Shown piece by piece: positions 46,030 to 58,190 of a stretch of DNA of 64,000 nucleotides (the stretch's first letter is position 1; each line of letters begins with the position of its first letter). The translations under genes were made by a program, and so were the position numbers. The DNA is from Erpetoichthys calabaricus (Eukaryota; Chordata; Cladistia; Polypteriformes; Polypteridae): NCBI RefSeq assembly GCF_900747795.2, contig NC_041397.2, positions 197,403,780-197,467,779 of the forward strand, written 5' to 3'. The notes beneath the pieces were generated by a model. The model was not told the origin of the DNA and made no database searches. It saw only the letters and a list, made by a program, of their open reading frames with translations.

Positions 46030-47750
46030 GTGATAAATCATTTACTCAATCCTCATACCTACGCCTGTAATAATTTCACAGAGAAGCAGTGCAATAATTT
46101 TATTGAATATTTCACCTCTAAAGTAGACATCATCCACTCGTCATTGTCTGTCTCCAGCCCTCCATCGCTGGATGTTTCTACACCAAAGCCAATGGGCTGC
46201 CTTTCCCAGTTCCTCTGTACCACAGTTAAAGAAGTTGAGGGCATCATACAGAGAATGAGGCCTTCAACATGTTCATTGGACTCTTTTCCTACTCTTTTGG
46301 TAAAAGCTAATGTATCAGATATAAGCTCTCTTATTGCTGATATCATTAATCACTCTCTCCAGAGTGGCTTAGTCACACTGGCCTTGAAAACTGCAAAAAT
46401 TAGACCTCATTTAAAAAAATCCTCTTTGGATCCTGAAGTGATAGCAAACTATCGTCCGATCTCCAACCTTCCATTTTTGTCTAAGGTTTTGGAAAAGGTT
46501 GTTTTGGTCTAGCTTCAGGATCACCTCAAAAAATTCAATCTGTTTGAAAAATTTCAATCTGCTTTCCGAACTTCTCACAGTACAGAAACAGACCTGGTCA
46601 GAGTCACCAATGACATCCTGATGGCTGCTGACCAGGGCTCTCCATCACTCCTTCTCCTCCTGGACTTCACAGCTGCATTTAATACAGTAGATCATAATGT
46701 TCTCCTTCATCGTCTTCACTATATAATTGAACTTTTTGGCATTGTTTTGGAGTGGTTCGAGTTCTATCTTACAGATAGGGTTGAGTATGTGGCCTTGGGG
46801 ATGCTAAATCTCGTACCCACACTGTCACCTGTGGGGTCCCACAAGGATCAGTCCTTGGGCAGACCCTTTTTAATATCTATATGCTACCCTTGGGTTACAT
46901 CATCATTACATCAAGCTTGGAGTTTCATTCCATTGCTATGCCAATGATACACAGGTCTGTGTGAGACTGGATTCGATTTCTTTTACACCTCCATCAACTC
47001 TTTCCTCTTGCTTGGATGAGATTGAGGCCTGGATGTCCAAGAGCTTTCTTAAGCTGAACAGCACTAAAACTGAAACTGTTTTAATTGGCACCCCCCATCA
47101 ACTTCGTTCCTCTGTAAATTGTATTTCCTTTTCTGACCGTACCATTACCCTCTCTCCTTCTGTTACAAATCTGGGTGTCAAGTTAGACTCCCATCTGTCA
47201 TTTGATACACATGTCCATCACCTTTGTAAAATTGCATTCCTTCATCTCCAAAACATAACCAAACTCCGTTCCTACCTCTCCCTCTGTGATGCTGAAAAGC
47301 TGGTTCATGCCTTTGTCTCATCCAGGCTGGATTATTGTAATGCACTCCTCATCGGGATCCCCAGCAAGAGCCTTCAAAAGCTCCAACAAATTCAAAATAG
47401 TGCTGCAATAATCCAGATGAGGGTGCAGAAATATGAACACATTTCACCAATCCTTCGGTCACTTCATTGGCTCCCTATTCACCTCCATATTGAATAAAAA
47501 CTCTGTTTACTCACCAGTGTATGCATGGAAATGCTCCACAATATCTTAAGGAACTCCTTATACTACAATCCACTACAAGAAACTTCCATCTTGCAAATAC
47601 CTACCGCCTTCGCCCCCCTGTGACCAAAGTTCGTACAATTTGGTGACCGAGCCTTTGCAGCCACTGCAAATGCCCCACCAGAGAGCCTGAGAACACAGCA
47701 GATTGTGGGCTGTTTAAAAACCAGCTAAAGACTTTTCTATTTAGGAAAGC
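46030..47750 (+). pseudogene. L2-type LINE reverse transcriptase, broken
   Basis: RT blocks in order: KTAKIRPHLKK and VIANYRPISNLPFLSKVLEK (46400-46500), then LLLLDFTAAFNTVDH (motif A, where the usual AAFDTVDH has Asn), a degraded GVPQGSVLG block near 46830, and YANDTQVC near 46935 (motif C, YADD changed to YAND). The frame 46961-47497 has the thumb: WMSKSFLKLNSTKTETVLIG, NLGVKLDSHLSF and SRLDYCNALLIG. After KYEHISPILRSLHWLPIHLH a frame change leads into the tail. Two altered catalytic Asp positions and several frame breaks make it non-functional. Confidence 0.85.
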
Positions 47751-47904
47751 TTATTAACACAAATGCTACTAATTATTGTCATTTTATCTCTGTTTTTATC
47801 TTGCTTTGCCTTTGTTTAAACTTTTTTATGTAGCACTTTGACATTTACTACTAATGTAAATTGCCCTATAAATAAAATGCATTATTATTATTATTATTAT
47901 TACT

Positions 47905-48110
47905 CCAAGCCTTTTCCAAATGTCTGTGCTTCTCAGCCTATCTCTAAGGCAGAGCTCGTACATTCTAGTGTGAAAGCTAATTTCTGCTGCATTTACCCAT
48001 GATCTTCTCCTCTTGGTCATTGCCCAAAGCTCATGACTATAGATGAGGATAAGAACATAGATTGACTGTTAAATCGAGAGCTTTGCCTTATGGTTCAGCT
48101 TCTTCTGGAA
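47905..48110. other. Spacer after L2 LINE
   Basis: Unique-looking sequence with a short minus-strand frame (47826-48020); nothing recognised. Confidence 0.35.
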
Positions 48111-48111
48111 C

Positions 48112-48330
48112 AGTGTAAGGTTGTTTTTTTTGTGGTGGCTGGAGTGCCAATCCTGCCAACAACCCCCAGGTTTTCCCTGTAAATTGAAGGATCTGCTTGC
48201 AGGGCTGGATGCAGAGTAATGTCATACACAGGACAAAGCAATTGCAGATTAAGGGCCCACTGGAGCAGAGTCATTTCAGACGTTTATGGGATTCGAACCA
48301 GCAGCCTCAGAGCCACCACTCATGGAAGGG
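48112..48330 (-). repeat. Second SINE-like family, minus strand
   Basis: Read on the minus strand: GGTGGCTCTGAGGCTGCTGG, with GGTTCGAATCCC as a clear Pol III B box at its head, then GGGCCCTTAATCTGCAATTG, ATGACATTACTCTGCATCC, AGCCCTGCAAGCAGATCC and GGCACTCCAGCCACC. This differs from the SINE at 41900 in body sequence. It is probably a tRNA-derived SINE with the A box region shortened. Confidence 0.6.
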
Positions 48331-50159
48331 ATAGAATAAAACACAAATGAACCTTTACCACATCATAATAATAAGAAGAAACATAATTATGTTTACATTC
48401 GAAAGTGTGATTGCTAAATTCATTCTGTTAATATGCAGTGATAGTTATGACACTATTAGTGGAGTAGCTTCAACGTACCACGTTAAACATCCTTAATTTA
48501 TTTGTTTGCTACATAGGTTTTAACAAAACTAATATTTTATTGTTACATGTTATAAGGGCTGCTACATTTATTGTTTATATATCTGACTTTCCTGCAAGAA
48601 AAAAACACTTATGATAATTGTGTTAATCACTGATAAAAATGATAATACTGGTTATGCACACCATTGGAACAAAACCTAATGAATTTAGTGCAAGCAATCT
48701 AAAAAAGGCAAATTAAATAACTAAGCATTTACTGAAAATCAAACTGCTATTTATGTACTGGGTGAGATTTTAGTGATTTTTCAATTAGATTCACTTTCTA
48801 GCAGGATCGTTTTTCTTCATTAGATGATTTCAATGATTTATCAATTCATAATTATAAGATGATACTAAAATCATGCTATATCTCCTCAAACAAACAACCC
48901 ATCAGTACCCTGTTATAAGTTCCTCCTCCAGGCATTACACTATCTTGTATTTTAAAGCTCTCCTAATACTATTGCAACCACAGCCACATGTATAAATTCA
49001 TGAAACTAAAACCATAGTGTGTGTTTATTTAAGACATCTCTGAGTTATTATACAATTTTGTCTGGTTTTTTTTTTATTTGCACAGATTACTTTGCATAAG
49101 CCTTTAAGGGAAAAAAATGAAACCTAAAATTCTTCTTAAGCAGTTGTCAGAATCCAGTTAAATCCAGATTAGAGATGGGCACATTTGTTACTTGTTAAAA
49201 GCTTCAACCTTCTTTGGTGAGCAATAAAACAGAAAAAGGGAATGAGATGCTGCAGACATTTGACACATCTCCTTAAGCCAATATCTACTTTATCATCTTT
49301 GGCAGCACTTATTGGTCCTACTAATCAAGTGGAAGAGAAGAGCAGAGTCGCCGCCTCATACGCTGTGTGTGACAAATATATTATTGACTTTACCGAGACG
49401 TGCGACCTTGGAGGTGTCACCTGAGGACCTGCCTGTTCTCGGCTCTTCTGGCAGGAAACGACCTTCATATTAAATCCCTGCAGAGGTCAATGAACTAAAT
49501 AATTCAGAAAGGTTATTTCATTTACACTTAATTCCACAAATATAAGCCACATTTTTGATTTTTTTTAACCCACAGTGCACTGGTACTTTGAAGATACTCT
49601 GTTAATACACTATTCTAAACAAATACCACTCTTTATCTTAATATGTATTTGGCAATCACACTCTGTTATATAAACATACTGCAATTAATCTTTTTCTTAT
49701 TATTATGAGCGAGAGTTTTTATTTTATTTAGTAAAATGTACTCAGATGGGTCAGTTTATTTAGTGACTGTTTAGGGACACTTGAGTAGAGTGAAATTGGC
49801 CAGACAAATATCCAGGAGTTGGGAGGTATTTAAAAGGAAAAGAAGAAACAAAGTCAAAACACAAGCAGGAGTTAGAAGAGAACTAAGAAAACCTGTCAGA
49901 ACTGATCATCAAAACCAAAGTCAAAGTAAAAAAAAAATCCATAAATGAAACCTAATACTAAAGTCATTGCTGAATTACATTTATGCTTACACTACTCTGT
50001 GACCTTTAAAATGGACATCCATGATGACACAACATGCTATGTAACCTCAAAATCACATTACCAGCAGAAGACACACAGATTGTAAACAATATGGCTGTGA
50101 CAAAGTACAGATATCTACAAAAACGTGGCAACCATCCAACAAACAGAAAACAAAATGGC
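48331..50159. other. Unique-looking interval, possible conserved non-coding DNA
   Basis: No repeat or gene recognised. The part 49190-49490 is more complex and less A/T-biased than its flanks and lacks repeat hallmarks, so it is a candidate regulatory sequence. The sequence alone cannot show this. Confidence 0.35.
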
Positions 50160-50850
50160 ATGACAAAATAAGCTTAACTTAAGCTCTAAATCAAGTGGAC
50201 TGTATGGTAAACTGGTGCAATAAAAACTCTCTCACTCTGAATGTAAAAAAGACCAAAGAAATGATATTTGATGTTAAGAAACAGAAATCTGTATGTTCAC
50301 CTATTGTAGTTCTGGAGGAGGAGGTAGAAATAGTGACGGAATATAAATACTTAGGAACTTACCTAGATAACAATCTTAATTGGAATATAAATACAAAAAA
50401 ATTATTCTCTAAGTGCAACCAGAGCTTATTTCTCCTCCATAAACTCAAACTATTTAAAGTAGATAAGGTCCTCATGTTGTCCTTCTATCGCAGTCTGTGA
50501 TCACTTTCAGTTTCATTTCCTGGTTTAATAGTCTGACAAACCAAAACTCAAAAAAGCTCCAGCAGATTATGAAGTACGCAACTAAAGTTATTGGGGCTGA
50601 TGTAGATGATTTGACTAGTGTGTGTCAGAGGGCAATGTTAAAGAAACTGGAAATCATCTCAACTGATGACAGACATCCATTACATGTAGAACTAAAGTTC
50701 AGTAAATCAGGAAGGATAGTCGCTTTGAAAACCCACACAAATCGCTCCAGAAACTCCTTTCTTCCTAGTGCCATACGATTTTCAATAAGAAATATCGGAG
50801 ATAATGATTAAGGTTTTGATAATTTGAGATATACCCTTAACATTTACAAA
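50160..50850 (+). mobile_element. LINE fragment: C-terminal reverse transcriptase part (Rex1-like)
   Basis: Frame 50195-50500 shows WCNKNSLTLNVKKTKEMIFD, the block after the RT active site, then VEIVTEYKYLGTYLDNNLNW and SLFLLHKLKLFKVDK. One frame change at about 50497 leads to the second frame (50497-50811) with NSKKLQQIMKYATKVIGAD and NRSRNSFLPSAIR near the end. This order is that of Rex1-type LINEs. The active-site part and the 3' tail are missing. Confidence 0.75.
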
Positions 50851-51264
50851 CAACCCAAACATAATTTTAAAAATTCCAAAAATGGTACAGGCAGTAAGTA
50901 AAGAGTCCAAAACACAGATTCATCACAATGACATAGTGACCTAATTTTCTATCAACACTGGCATGTGGATGTTGAGTCCATTCTATCTGGTAGCTTCAAT
51001 GGAGTCAAACAGCCTGGTCCATCTTATTCTACAGGTACTTAATTAGACGTAGAGCTGGCAAATGAGGCCACTTATGCTGAAATTATTCCTGGGTATTACT
51101 ACGGTGAAGATGACCAATGACAGATGATTATGCCACTGCCATAAACGAATGATATTAAATTTCAGGCGTGTGATGTGCAAATACGGGTCTGTTTATATGA
51201 AGAGACCCAATAAATGTTAGGAATACATCCTCAACACCATTACAAAATCACCATGACCATGCTG
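50851..51264. other. Spacer
   Basis: No feature recognised. Confidence 0.35.
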
Positions 51265-51499
51265 TTGAACATTTGATCACCTGTGACGAGAACTGGCCAT
51301 TTAGCCTAACAATCCCATTCATCCTATTCATATAGATGGTCCAAAATGACATAAGGTTAAGATTTGAAGGTCGTTAAAGTCTACACCACACTACTTGGTG
51401 ATTTATTCAATGTGTTTATGGTTCTTTACATGACATTTGTGTGTAATTTGCTCTTAGCAGGTTTCCAACCATGTCCTTATATTCTTGTTGCAGAATTTA

Positions 51500-51740
51500 T
51501 TTTAAAGTAACATCTGTGATCTACATTACTTCCTTTCATAATTTTAAATATTTTAATCATGTCACCTCCTAATTTCTATTTATTTAAATTGAAAAGAATT
51601 ATACTAAAGTTCATACCTCCAAGTCAAAATCAGCCTAGGTGTTCTCCTCTGAACTTTCTCTAGCACTGCTCTGTCTTTTTTGTAATATGGAGACCAAAAC
51701 TGTACGCAGTGTACTATAATTCCTCGTGTACTGGCGCATT
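51500..51740 (-). pseudogene. CR1-type RT, C-terminal fragment
   Basis: The minus-strand translation reads VQFWSPYYKKDRAVLEKVQR followed, after a stop and decay, by LGGDMIKIFKIMKG, the end of the CR1/L3 thumb region (RLRGDLIEVFKI in the family). The 3' part to 51265 keeps noncoding similarity to the family end. The fragment is not expressed. Confidence 0.7.
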
Positions 51741-51744
51741 ACAT

Positions 51745-52675
51745 CTGTAGACATGCCTGAGTGAACCAGTGGTGGAAAAATGGTAGCACAGACTCTAAGT
51801 AAATGTTCAAAAAACATTTATGTACAGTGCCAGGAATTAAAAATTGTAGTTTCATGGAATTAATCAAAGTCCTTCTGAATCTAAAAAAGAAAGGGACACC
51901 ACACAGAAACAGTAGCACTGGTTTGATGCGGAGTGCCAGCCATTTGCAAAACCGAACAGAATCTTACATATGCATGGTGTGAGGCTGACATGAAAATGTG
52001 CGTGACTTTACGGCAAGTTTAGTTTTTTACATCTCGAAATGAATGTGGAAAGAGGGTGTATGCAATATTTTTATACGTACACACTTTTTATACATACAGT
52101 ACGTAAGGTCCATGCTATGTCTGCAGACCACAGTCAAAAGATGTCCCCTTTTATACATCAAGCCAAGTTTACTTGGCCAATCTCATCACATGTCAGCCCT
52201 GCACACCCAATCAGTGAAGAGGTTATGATGCACACCTCACATTTCTTCCTCCTCAGGTGGGCGTCTTCAGTATTTATACCTTCACAGACACAGGCATACA
52301 TGCACACACCTCTACTTTTCTCTTTCTCCAGCACTTTAACTCTTACTGCTCAATGCATGACTGGCTTACATGCTTCATTTGCTGCTAGTAACTTCCACGA
52401 CACATGTGGCTAAACAGATGCCCTATCCTCAGCAGGCATGAAGTAATGCTGGGATGTTGGTATGCTGGGGGTCACAGGTTCAAATGATGTGACAGGCTTC
52501 CTCACTCCCAAACTGAATGGCCAGCAATGCTTCTTCCTGCGGTGTGCTTTCATGTTACTAACACAGCTGTTTCTTTCCTGGAGGATCCATGAACCTACCA
52601 CCAAGTTAAATGCACCTTTTGTAACTAATTATAAAATGAAAGAGAAGCTATAATTAGTTATTTTACTTTAGCAAA
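51745..52675. other. Insertion between the two halves of the CR1-type LINE
   Basis: The segment interrupts the LINE coding order. Its middle (51985-52111) is a Harbinger end like those at 4020 and 6642 (ACGGCAAGTTTAG, GTGGAAAGAGGGTG, TTTATACATAC then AAGGTCC). The flanks 51745-51985 and 52112-52675 have no clear class; a degraded SINE piece may be present at 51925-51950. It may be one Harbinger element or several insertions. Confidence 0.45.
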
Positions 52676-52679
52676 ATCA

Positions 52680-53130
52680 AAGTACTGCAGATGAGGCCTC
52701 ATTAGTGCGTATACCTACGTATAGCCTCCCTTGACTTGTATTCTACACATCCTAATTCATAACCTAATATCCTATTAGCCTTCTTGAGCACTTATGTATA
52801 CTTGATTTTGACTATGACTCCTAGGTTCTTCTCATAAGGTGTACTTTCAAGTTTCAGATCTCTCATTGAGTATTCAAAGCTAACATTTTTACTTCCTATA
52901 TGTAATACCTTACATTTACATGAGTAAACTTCCTTTGCCCAATCCTGTATGCTATCCAAGTCCCTCTGTAACAATTTAGCTGATTCTACATTATCTGCCA
53001 TTCTACCTTGTTTAGTATTGTTCTGCAAACTGAGCCAGCTTATCGATTATATTCTTGCTCAGATCGTTTATGTATATTAAAAAAGAGCAGTGGTCCCAGC
53101 ACTGATCACTGACTGGCACCATTTTTAACA
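52680..53130 (-). pseudogene. CR1-type RT, central fragment
   Basis: The minus strand reads SVLGPLLFLIYINDLSKNII (motif B and following), then a frame change, AQFADDTK-like motif C region, LLQRDLDSIQDWAKEVYSCK, CKVLHIGSKN, the EKNLGVIV motif and ALMRPHLQY. The one long frame (53028-52792) is part of this. It continues into 51740 after the insertion. Confidence 0.7.
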
Positions 53131-53135
53131 GTGCC

Positions 53136-53940
53136 TAATTCTGACAAGGTTACCATAACCTTTGTTTTGTGTGTTTTTTCATACCCACCTGCACAGAGTG
53201 ACATGAATTTCCACTTCATGACATTCACCAAGCCGGATATAAGTACTGAGAGAGTTTTCATTAATCAGCAGGAATCAATATTTATTAGACTAGATCATGT
53301 TTTTTATGATTCTTCAGGATTAAGTATACATTTGTTCATTAAATCAATGCAACTGGGTCTTCTTGTTTATTTATTTAATTTTTTTTTGCTGATATGATTA
53401 GAATTTGGTTGGAATATCTGTCATCATATTGTCTCCATTACAAGGTATATTGAATTTCACTTTATGATATGCCTCTTTTGGTAAACATTGTGCTCATTTG
53501 TTGGTTGACTGCTTCCATCCCGTATGTTACCTCTGCACATGTCACATTAGCCGCTGTTGACCCCTTTCACTAGAAGTCTGTTTACAATCTCTTAACCACT
53601 AGTGGATGAATATTTTTAGTGGTGGCCTACCCTTTAATTACTTGTCACTGTCTCCCACACGAAAATCCCAACCGGGTTGTTGGTCCCAATATATTTAATC
53701 TGGTGCTGTGATAATCACATTGTAAATTTGACTATTTTCTTCGTTCATTTATAGTATTTTATTTATTTTTATGACTATTTAGTCACATGTTGGTGATATC
53801 TTCAGGCATTGGCTTTTTATTATTTGGTTGTTATGAAGCAAGTCTTGTCTTATGTATGTACATGTGATGTCATGGGCATGTAGTCTTGGCAGCCATCTTA
53901 TTTGAGGTGTCTATTCTTAACGTTAACATTATACAAAGTT
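53136..53940. other. AT-rich spacer
   Basis: No feature recognised; the 88-codon plus-strand frame (53131-53397) lacks motifs. Confidence 0.35.
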
Positions 53941-53941
53941 A

Positions 53942-54043
53942 TTGTCTGTTATACCTGCATTTTTATCACTCTTTAATTTAATATTGTTTTTTATCAATAT
54001 GCTGCTGCTGGAGTATGTGCATTTCCCCTTGGGATTAATAAAG
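53942..54043 (+). mobile_element. LINE 3' end, Rex1-type, 5'-truncated to 100 bp
   Basis: The segment matches, on the opposite strand, the 3' end of the LINE at 22957: TTTATCACTCTTTAATTTAA, CAATATGCTGCT, then TTTCCCCTTGGGATTAATAA. It continues into (TATC)n. The rest of the LINE is missing, as in short dead-on-arrival inserts. Confidence 0.8.
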
Positions 54044-54170
<127 letters not shown>

Positions 54171-54434
54171 TCTTTGTTTCAAAGAAAAGACCTTTTAGTT
54201 TAGCAGTTTTTTGAGTTCTTGTTTTGACTTCATTTTTTTACTATAAACTGTACTTCTGCTAGTTTGGTTGCTGATTTCTAAATATTGATCCTAGCTCAGC
54301 TTTTTGTCCTGTTTCATCCTTTAATTCCCCACATCACTCAGGTTATAAAAACTAACCTTTGACCTACATTATATTTTATTAAAAGTTTAAAATGGGCCTT
54401 GGTGTGGTAAATCTTTACTTGTATCTATTTTCTC

Positions 54435-55450
54435 TCTGAGCTTCACACAAAAATAATTGTGATGGTCCTGGTGGGCTCCAGCTGCCACATCGTCCTTGAA
54501 CCCAGGACCATCGACAACACGACCAGGATGAGATGTGCAATGAGGACGTATAAAGTTAAGAGTAGTTGCAAAGTACAAGAGTGCTGTTATTTTTCCAAAC
54601 AAGAGTTCAAAACCCAAAAGTTCAAACAGTACAGTGGAGTCAATAAATACATAATCCATAAAGACAGTTTTGGTGGAGGTGAACAGTCAATAAATAATCC
54701 AATAAACAGATCCATACAAATGAGGTTAAAACACACAGTATCGGTCTCTTTAAAATCTGAGTACTATTTGTTGTGCTTTCTTTCTCATCGGACATCTCCT
54801 CAGCTCAAGGAGATGTCGTCTGACCGATGCAGTCATCCTGCTCATGAGCTTACACCCCGGCCACCTCATCTGGTCTCCACCGGGGTGCCCCGAGCCCTAC
54901 TTGTTGTCCCTCACAGCCTGCTGGAACCCCACAAGCCCTGCTCCGACTTCTGTCTGCTGTCACCACATGGCCTTAAGGTGGGAGCCAACTCGAAAACAGT
55001 GTGTTACTCCTGCTCCCTGATTACTCAGCAGAAGTAACCCTGCCCCTTGAGCACCAGTCATGCACTCCTGTTGGGGCCAAACATGGACATCCTATCTTCA
55101 TCCATACCACCAGCTTCGCCTCAGTCCTGTCTCTGTACTTTACTTTGTTTCTTTCTGTTGAACTTCCATGCTTCTATTTTTCTTTTCATTCTGGTGACGT
55201 TCTTATTTCCTGCACTTGCTCAATTTCATTTTTCCTTTGGGGGCAGGTGCTGTGATCATATATTCCAGAGTGCTAAAGAGGCAACTGGCTGCAGCACACA
55301 ACCCTACGTGACTGCTTGGCTGGCCAATTACTCACTAACGCCGCAGAGCCACTCCGCCACGCTATCGCTTGCACCCATACCCCTCCGCCTGAGTGCCGTT
55401 TATTCATTTAAAACTGCTCATCTCCATGGACCTAAATATGTCTTATCAAA
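54435..55450. repeat. Probable interspersed repeat with long open frame
   Basis: A block more GC-rich than its neighbours, opening GATGGTCCTGGTGGGCTCC. A 192-codon plus-strand frame (54459-55037) and a 135-codon frame (55047-55454) run through it, with Cys/Ser/Leu-rich composition but no known domain. Opposite-strand frames are also open, which argues for low stop density by composition. Class and limits unknown; host coding function unlikely. Confidence 0.3.
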
Positions 55451-56660
55451 ATAATCTGTTGCAGTCTACCTACCTGCTTTATTTAGCATTCCCTGCATAA
55501 ACACTACTCTCACTAAGTAAACAATTACACGCAGATGTACCCAATAAAATAGCATGCAATGTATATTTATTCGTGTATTGTATAATTAACAAATAAGAGT
55601 TATATCAGGAACACTGGCAACAAAAATGTCTATGCAGTATAACTGGCCCTGTGAAGCTCACATAAGTTTTAAAATGGAAGATCTTCACAGCATTCATAAA
55701 GACACTACACCTCTCCAGATTACCTTGCTTGTTTTAGAATGTTTTTCAAAGAGGAACACTTATTTGTTTTCATTAAGAGTTCACTGCACTGATTGATCTT
55801 ATCTTTACTAATAAGCTAAATAAAAGCAATTCATCAATGGCTGTCTGCTACTCTACCCTCCACCCTGACACCTCTGTAATGGTTTGTGATATTTTTAGCA
55901 TGTAATTCTTTCTCTCCCTGATCCAGCAAGTGGTTTCGGTTGCTTACACACAGATGTAAACATTGAGAAGCAGGTCACAGAAATTGAGAACTTGACATCT
56001 CCTCACACAGCTTTTGGAACCACATTTCTAAATTGCTAAATTTTGCAGTGATATTGCAAAAATATAAAGTTCAATAAATCTCAAATGAAAAGGAAAGTGA
56101 AATTAAATTTTGCAAATATAAAAGCATCCATAACAAATTTAAACTTCAAATGAATATTTCACATTTTCCCCAAAATTCACTATTAGAAACTCAGAAGGCT
56201 GACAAATATTGATCATTTGTATGTAAAGAGAGCTTCAGATAAAAATAGCCCCTCTAAAAGCAACAGTAATTAAAGTCAAAACAGTGTTTCACTATGGCTC
56301 CAATATACCTCACCTTCTTTTAACTCATGTCAAGAATTAGACGGAAAATGGAGAACCACAAAGTTGGAAATATGCAGGAAAGCATGGAAGAAAGCATCAA
56401 AAAAATTAATGACCCTCTTATTTAGAGCAAGTGCTTACTAGAAGAAATCAGAACTGTCTCAAACACTTCCATCTAAGATTAGTGGTAAAGAGTTTATGTA
56501 TTCTGAAATAATAAATTAGATAACATAAGACTGTTTACTGAGCAGACAGCTTTAAAACATAGTAGTAACAGATTACAACATATCATCGTATGTACCTGTG
56601 TTGGGATTACATCTGAATATTTTATGATAATTTCCAGAATCTATAAACCACTTGGTCTAA
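55451..56660. other. Unique-looking AT-rich interval
   Basis: No gene or element recognised. It lacks the hallmarks of the repeats around it. Confidence 0.4.
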
Positions 56661-56664
56661 AACT

Positions 56665-56800
56665 GGGTTCTCAGTTTCCGGTCCTGCAGGGCTGCAGTGG
56701 CTGCAGGTTTTCATTCTAACCCTTTTCTTAATTATTGACGTGGCTGTCCTGCTGAACAGTGACACAAAAATCTTTGATCATTCAAAATAATATTGAGGGA
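56665..56800 (+). mobile_element. hAT MITE left-end fragment
   Basis: CTGGGTTCTCAGTTTCCGG, GGTCCTGCAGGGCTGCAGTG and GCTGCAGGTTTTCATTCTAA match the start of the hAT MITE at 61896 and the one at 63742 (CAGGGGT.., GGTCCTG, GCAGTGGCT, GGTTTTCATTCC). Only the first 130 bp are recognisable. Confidence 0.6.
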
Positions 56801-56829
56801 AAGCAAAAACAAACTATACATGATTGCGA

Positions 56830-58190
56830 ATACTTTTTCTTAGTGTGGATGAGAGTACAGATGTTACGGATGTTTGCCAGGTTCTCATTTATGCAACAAC
56901 AATTTACAGAACCTTTGAAGTGCACAGGGAGTTATTAAAAATGGCACCTCTGCATGACACAACTACGGGCAAAGATGTTTTTTGCAATGGTTAAGTGCTG
57001 TAAGTGAACATGGGAGATTTAACAAGTTTTGAACTGTTGTCACCAATGGTTTATCATCAATAAAAGGAAGGCGCACTGGTTTTGCTGAGCTTCTCCAACA
57101 AAGTGGCATTGAATGTCCAGTCCTACATTGCATCATATGTCAGTTGGATACCATTACTGCCAGAAAAGCATCTACATTTTATTTGTATGGAGCCATATGC
57201 AATAAAATTGTTGCATAGCTCTTCACTATTAAATTAGTGAAGCGCTACGTAAAACTGTGCATGTTGTGTGGGGAATCACAAGCCAATCATATTTTATTTT
57301 GATTTTATAGGAGGCTTTCTGTGTGAAGATGATTAACTTCAGCCATGTCATAGATTTAGTGACAGGTTACCAATCTTATCCACGTGGGTAACATGTCTCT
57401 CAGTCACAGGAAATTTGAAGCCTTTTTGGATGAAGTGAGCGCCATCGATGTAAATTTACAGATGCACACTGATATCATGGATGAGCTGTGGAAAATGGCT
57501 ATAAAACAATATTCACAGCAATACAAGTGCTTAGCTTGCTGCAGTAAACTGAGGGGATACTGATTTTTGTGTAATATGGCTTTTCTTACAAATATTACCG
57601 CACACCTTAATCACCTGAATATGCAGCAGTATTGAAAAACTGTGTTGGATCTCTCCGCACAAACTAACCTTGTTCAAAGAGTGCTTTTCATCCTACCATC
57701 CAAATTTGGCTTTGCACAAAGATGTTCCTGTATGCGAAAAAACACGTCTTCGATACTGAGAAACATTGCACCAGCAGTGAAAGTACCAATTTCAGAATTT
57801 CCACAGCATGCAATCAAAGGTTACTTTGTTCACTGACCTTCTCTCTGCTGCTATCGGTAAGCATCCCCCAGCGTTGCAGCTAAAACTGCATGAACAACAG
57901 GTAGACCCTTTTTCCAAGTAAACCATAATGAGAGGGGAATTGTGTGTTGGAAACTGCTACCAGAATTCCACTTCCCTCTCCCCAGGGATTTTGTACTTTC
58001 TATAGGCAGCATATTTTGAAGCACATATGTGAGAGGAATTTCTCAATAATGAAACACATCAATTCCAAAGAGAGAAACAGACTGATAGATGAAACTCTGT
58101 TCCAGCACATGCAGGTTGGGCTCACAAATATTGACACTGAAATAGAGTCTATAATATGTCAACAGGAGAGGCCAAAAGTATCTTATTAGA
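56830..58190 (+). pseudogene. hAT transposase, strongly decayed
   Basis: Pieces in several frames follow the order of the GTF2IRD2-like hAT transposases. Near 56845 comes a VDESTDVTDVCQ-like block holding the first catalytic Asp, then LKMAPLHDTTTGKDVF, GLSSIKGRRTGFAELLQQSG and CPVLHCIICQ (the second Asp region is expected before it), NMSLSHRKFEAFLDEVSAID, and at the end CERNFSIMKHINSKERNRLI, the C-terminal dimerisation (hATC) motif with the CExxFSxMKxIKSKxRNRLTD pattern. Multiple stops and frame changes are present, so no product is possible. Related transposases were domesticated in mammals (GTF2IRD2, ZBED5); nothing suggests that here. Confidence 0.7.

Larger units (their letters stand above)
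43560..47904 (+). mobile_element. L2-type LINE, near full length, split by a Tigger MITE
   Basis: A non-LTR retrotransposon with endonuclease (44062-44745), linker (45655-46030), reverse transcriptase (46030-47500), C-terminal part to about 47750, and a 3' end AAATAAAATGCATTATT with (ATT)n. The 906 bp MITE at 44747-45652 interrupts it; the flanking LINE sequence is otherwise continuous across one TA. The start is uncertain. Several frame changes and catalytic substitutions show that it is dead. Confidence 0.8.
51265..53135 (-). mobile_element. CR1/L3-type LINE relic split by an insertion
   Basis: Read on the minus strand, the first half (53135-52680) encodes the RT active-site surroundings and part of the thumb, and the second (51740-51265) the C-terminal end plus 3' end (AATGGCCAGTTCTCGTC). 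The halves fit each other: the first stops at ALMRPHLQY, the second resumes at VQFWSPYYKKD, which are adjacent in the intact protein. About 0.93 kb lies between. No target duplication was identified for the insert. Confidence 0.7.

Noticed and set aside
54459-55037. 192-codon plus-strand frame
   Set aside because: No domain, signal or splice context; it lies in a probable interspersed repeat with low stop density.
56830-58190. Domesticated GTF2IRD2/ZBED-like host gene
   Set aside because: The frame is broken many times throughout, with no sign of selection to keep it open.
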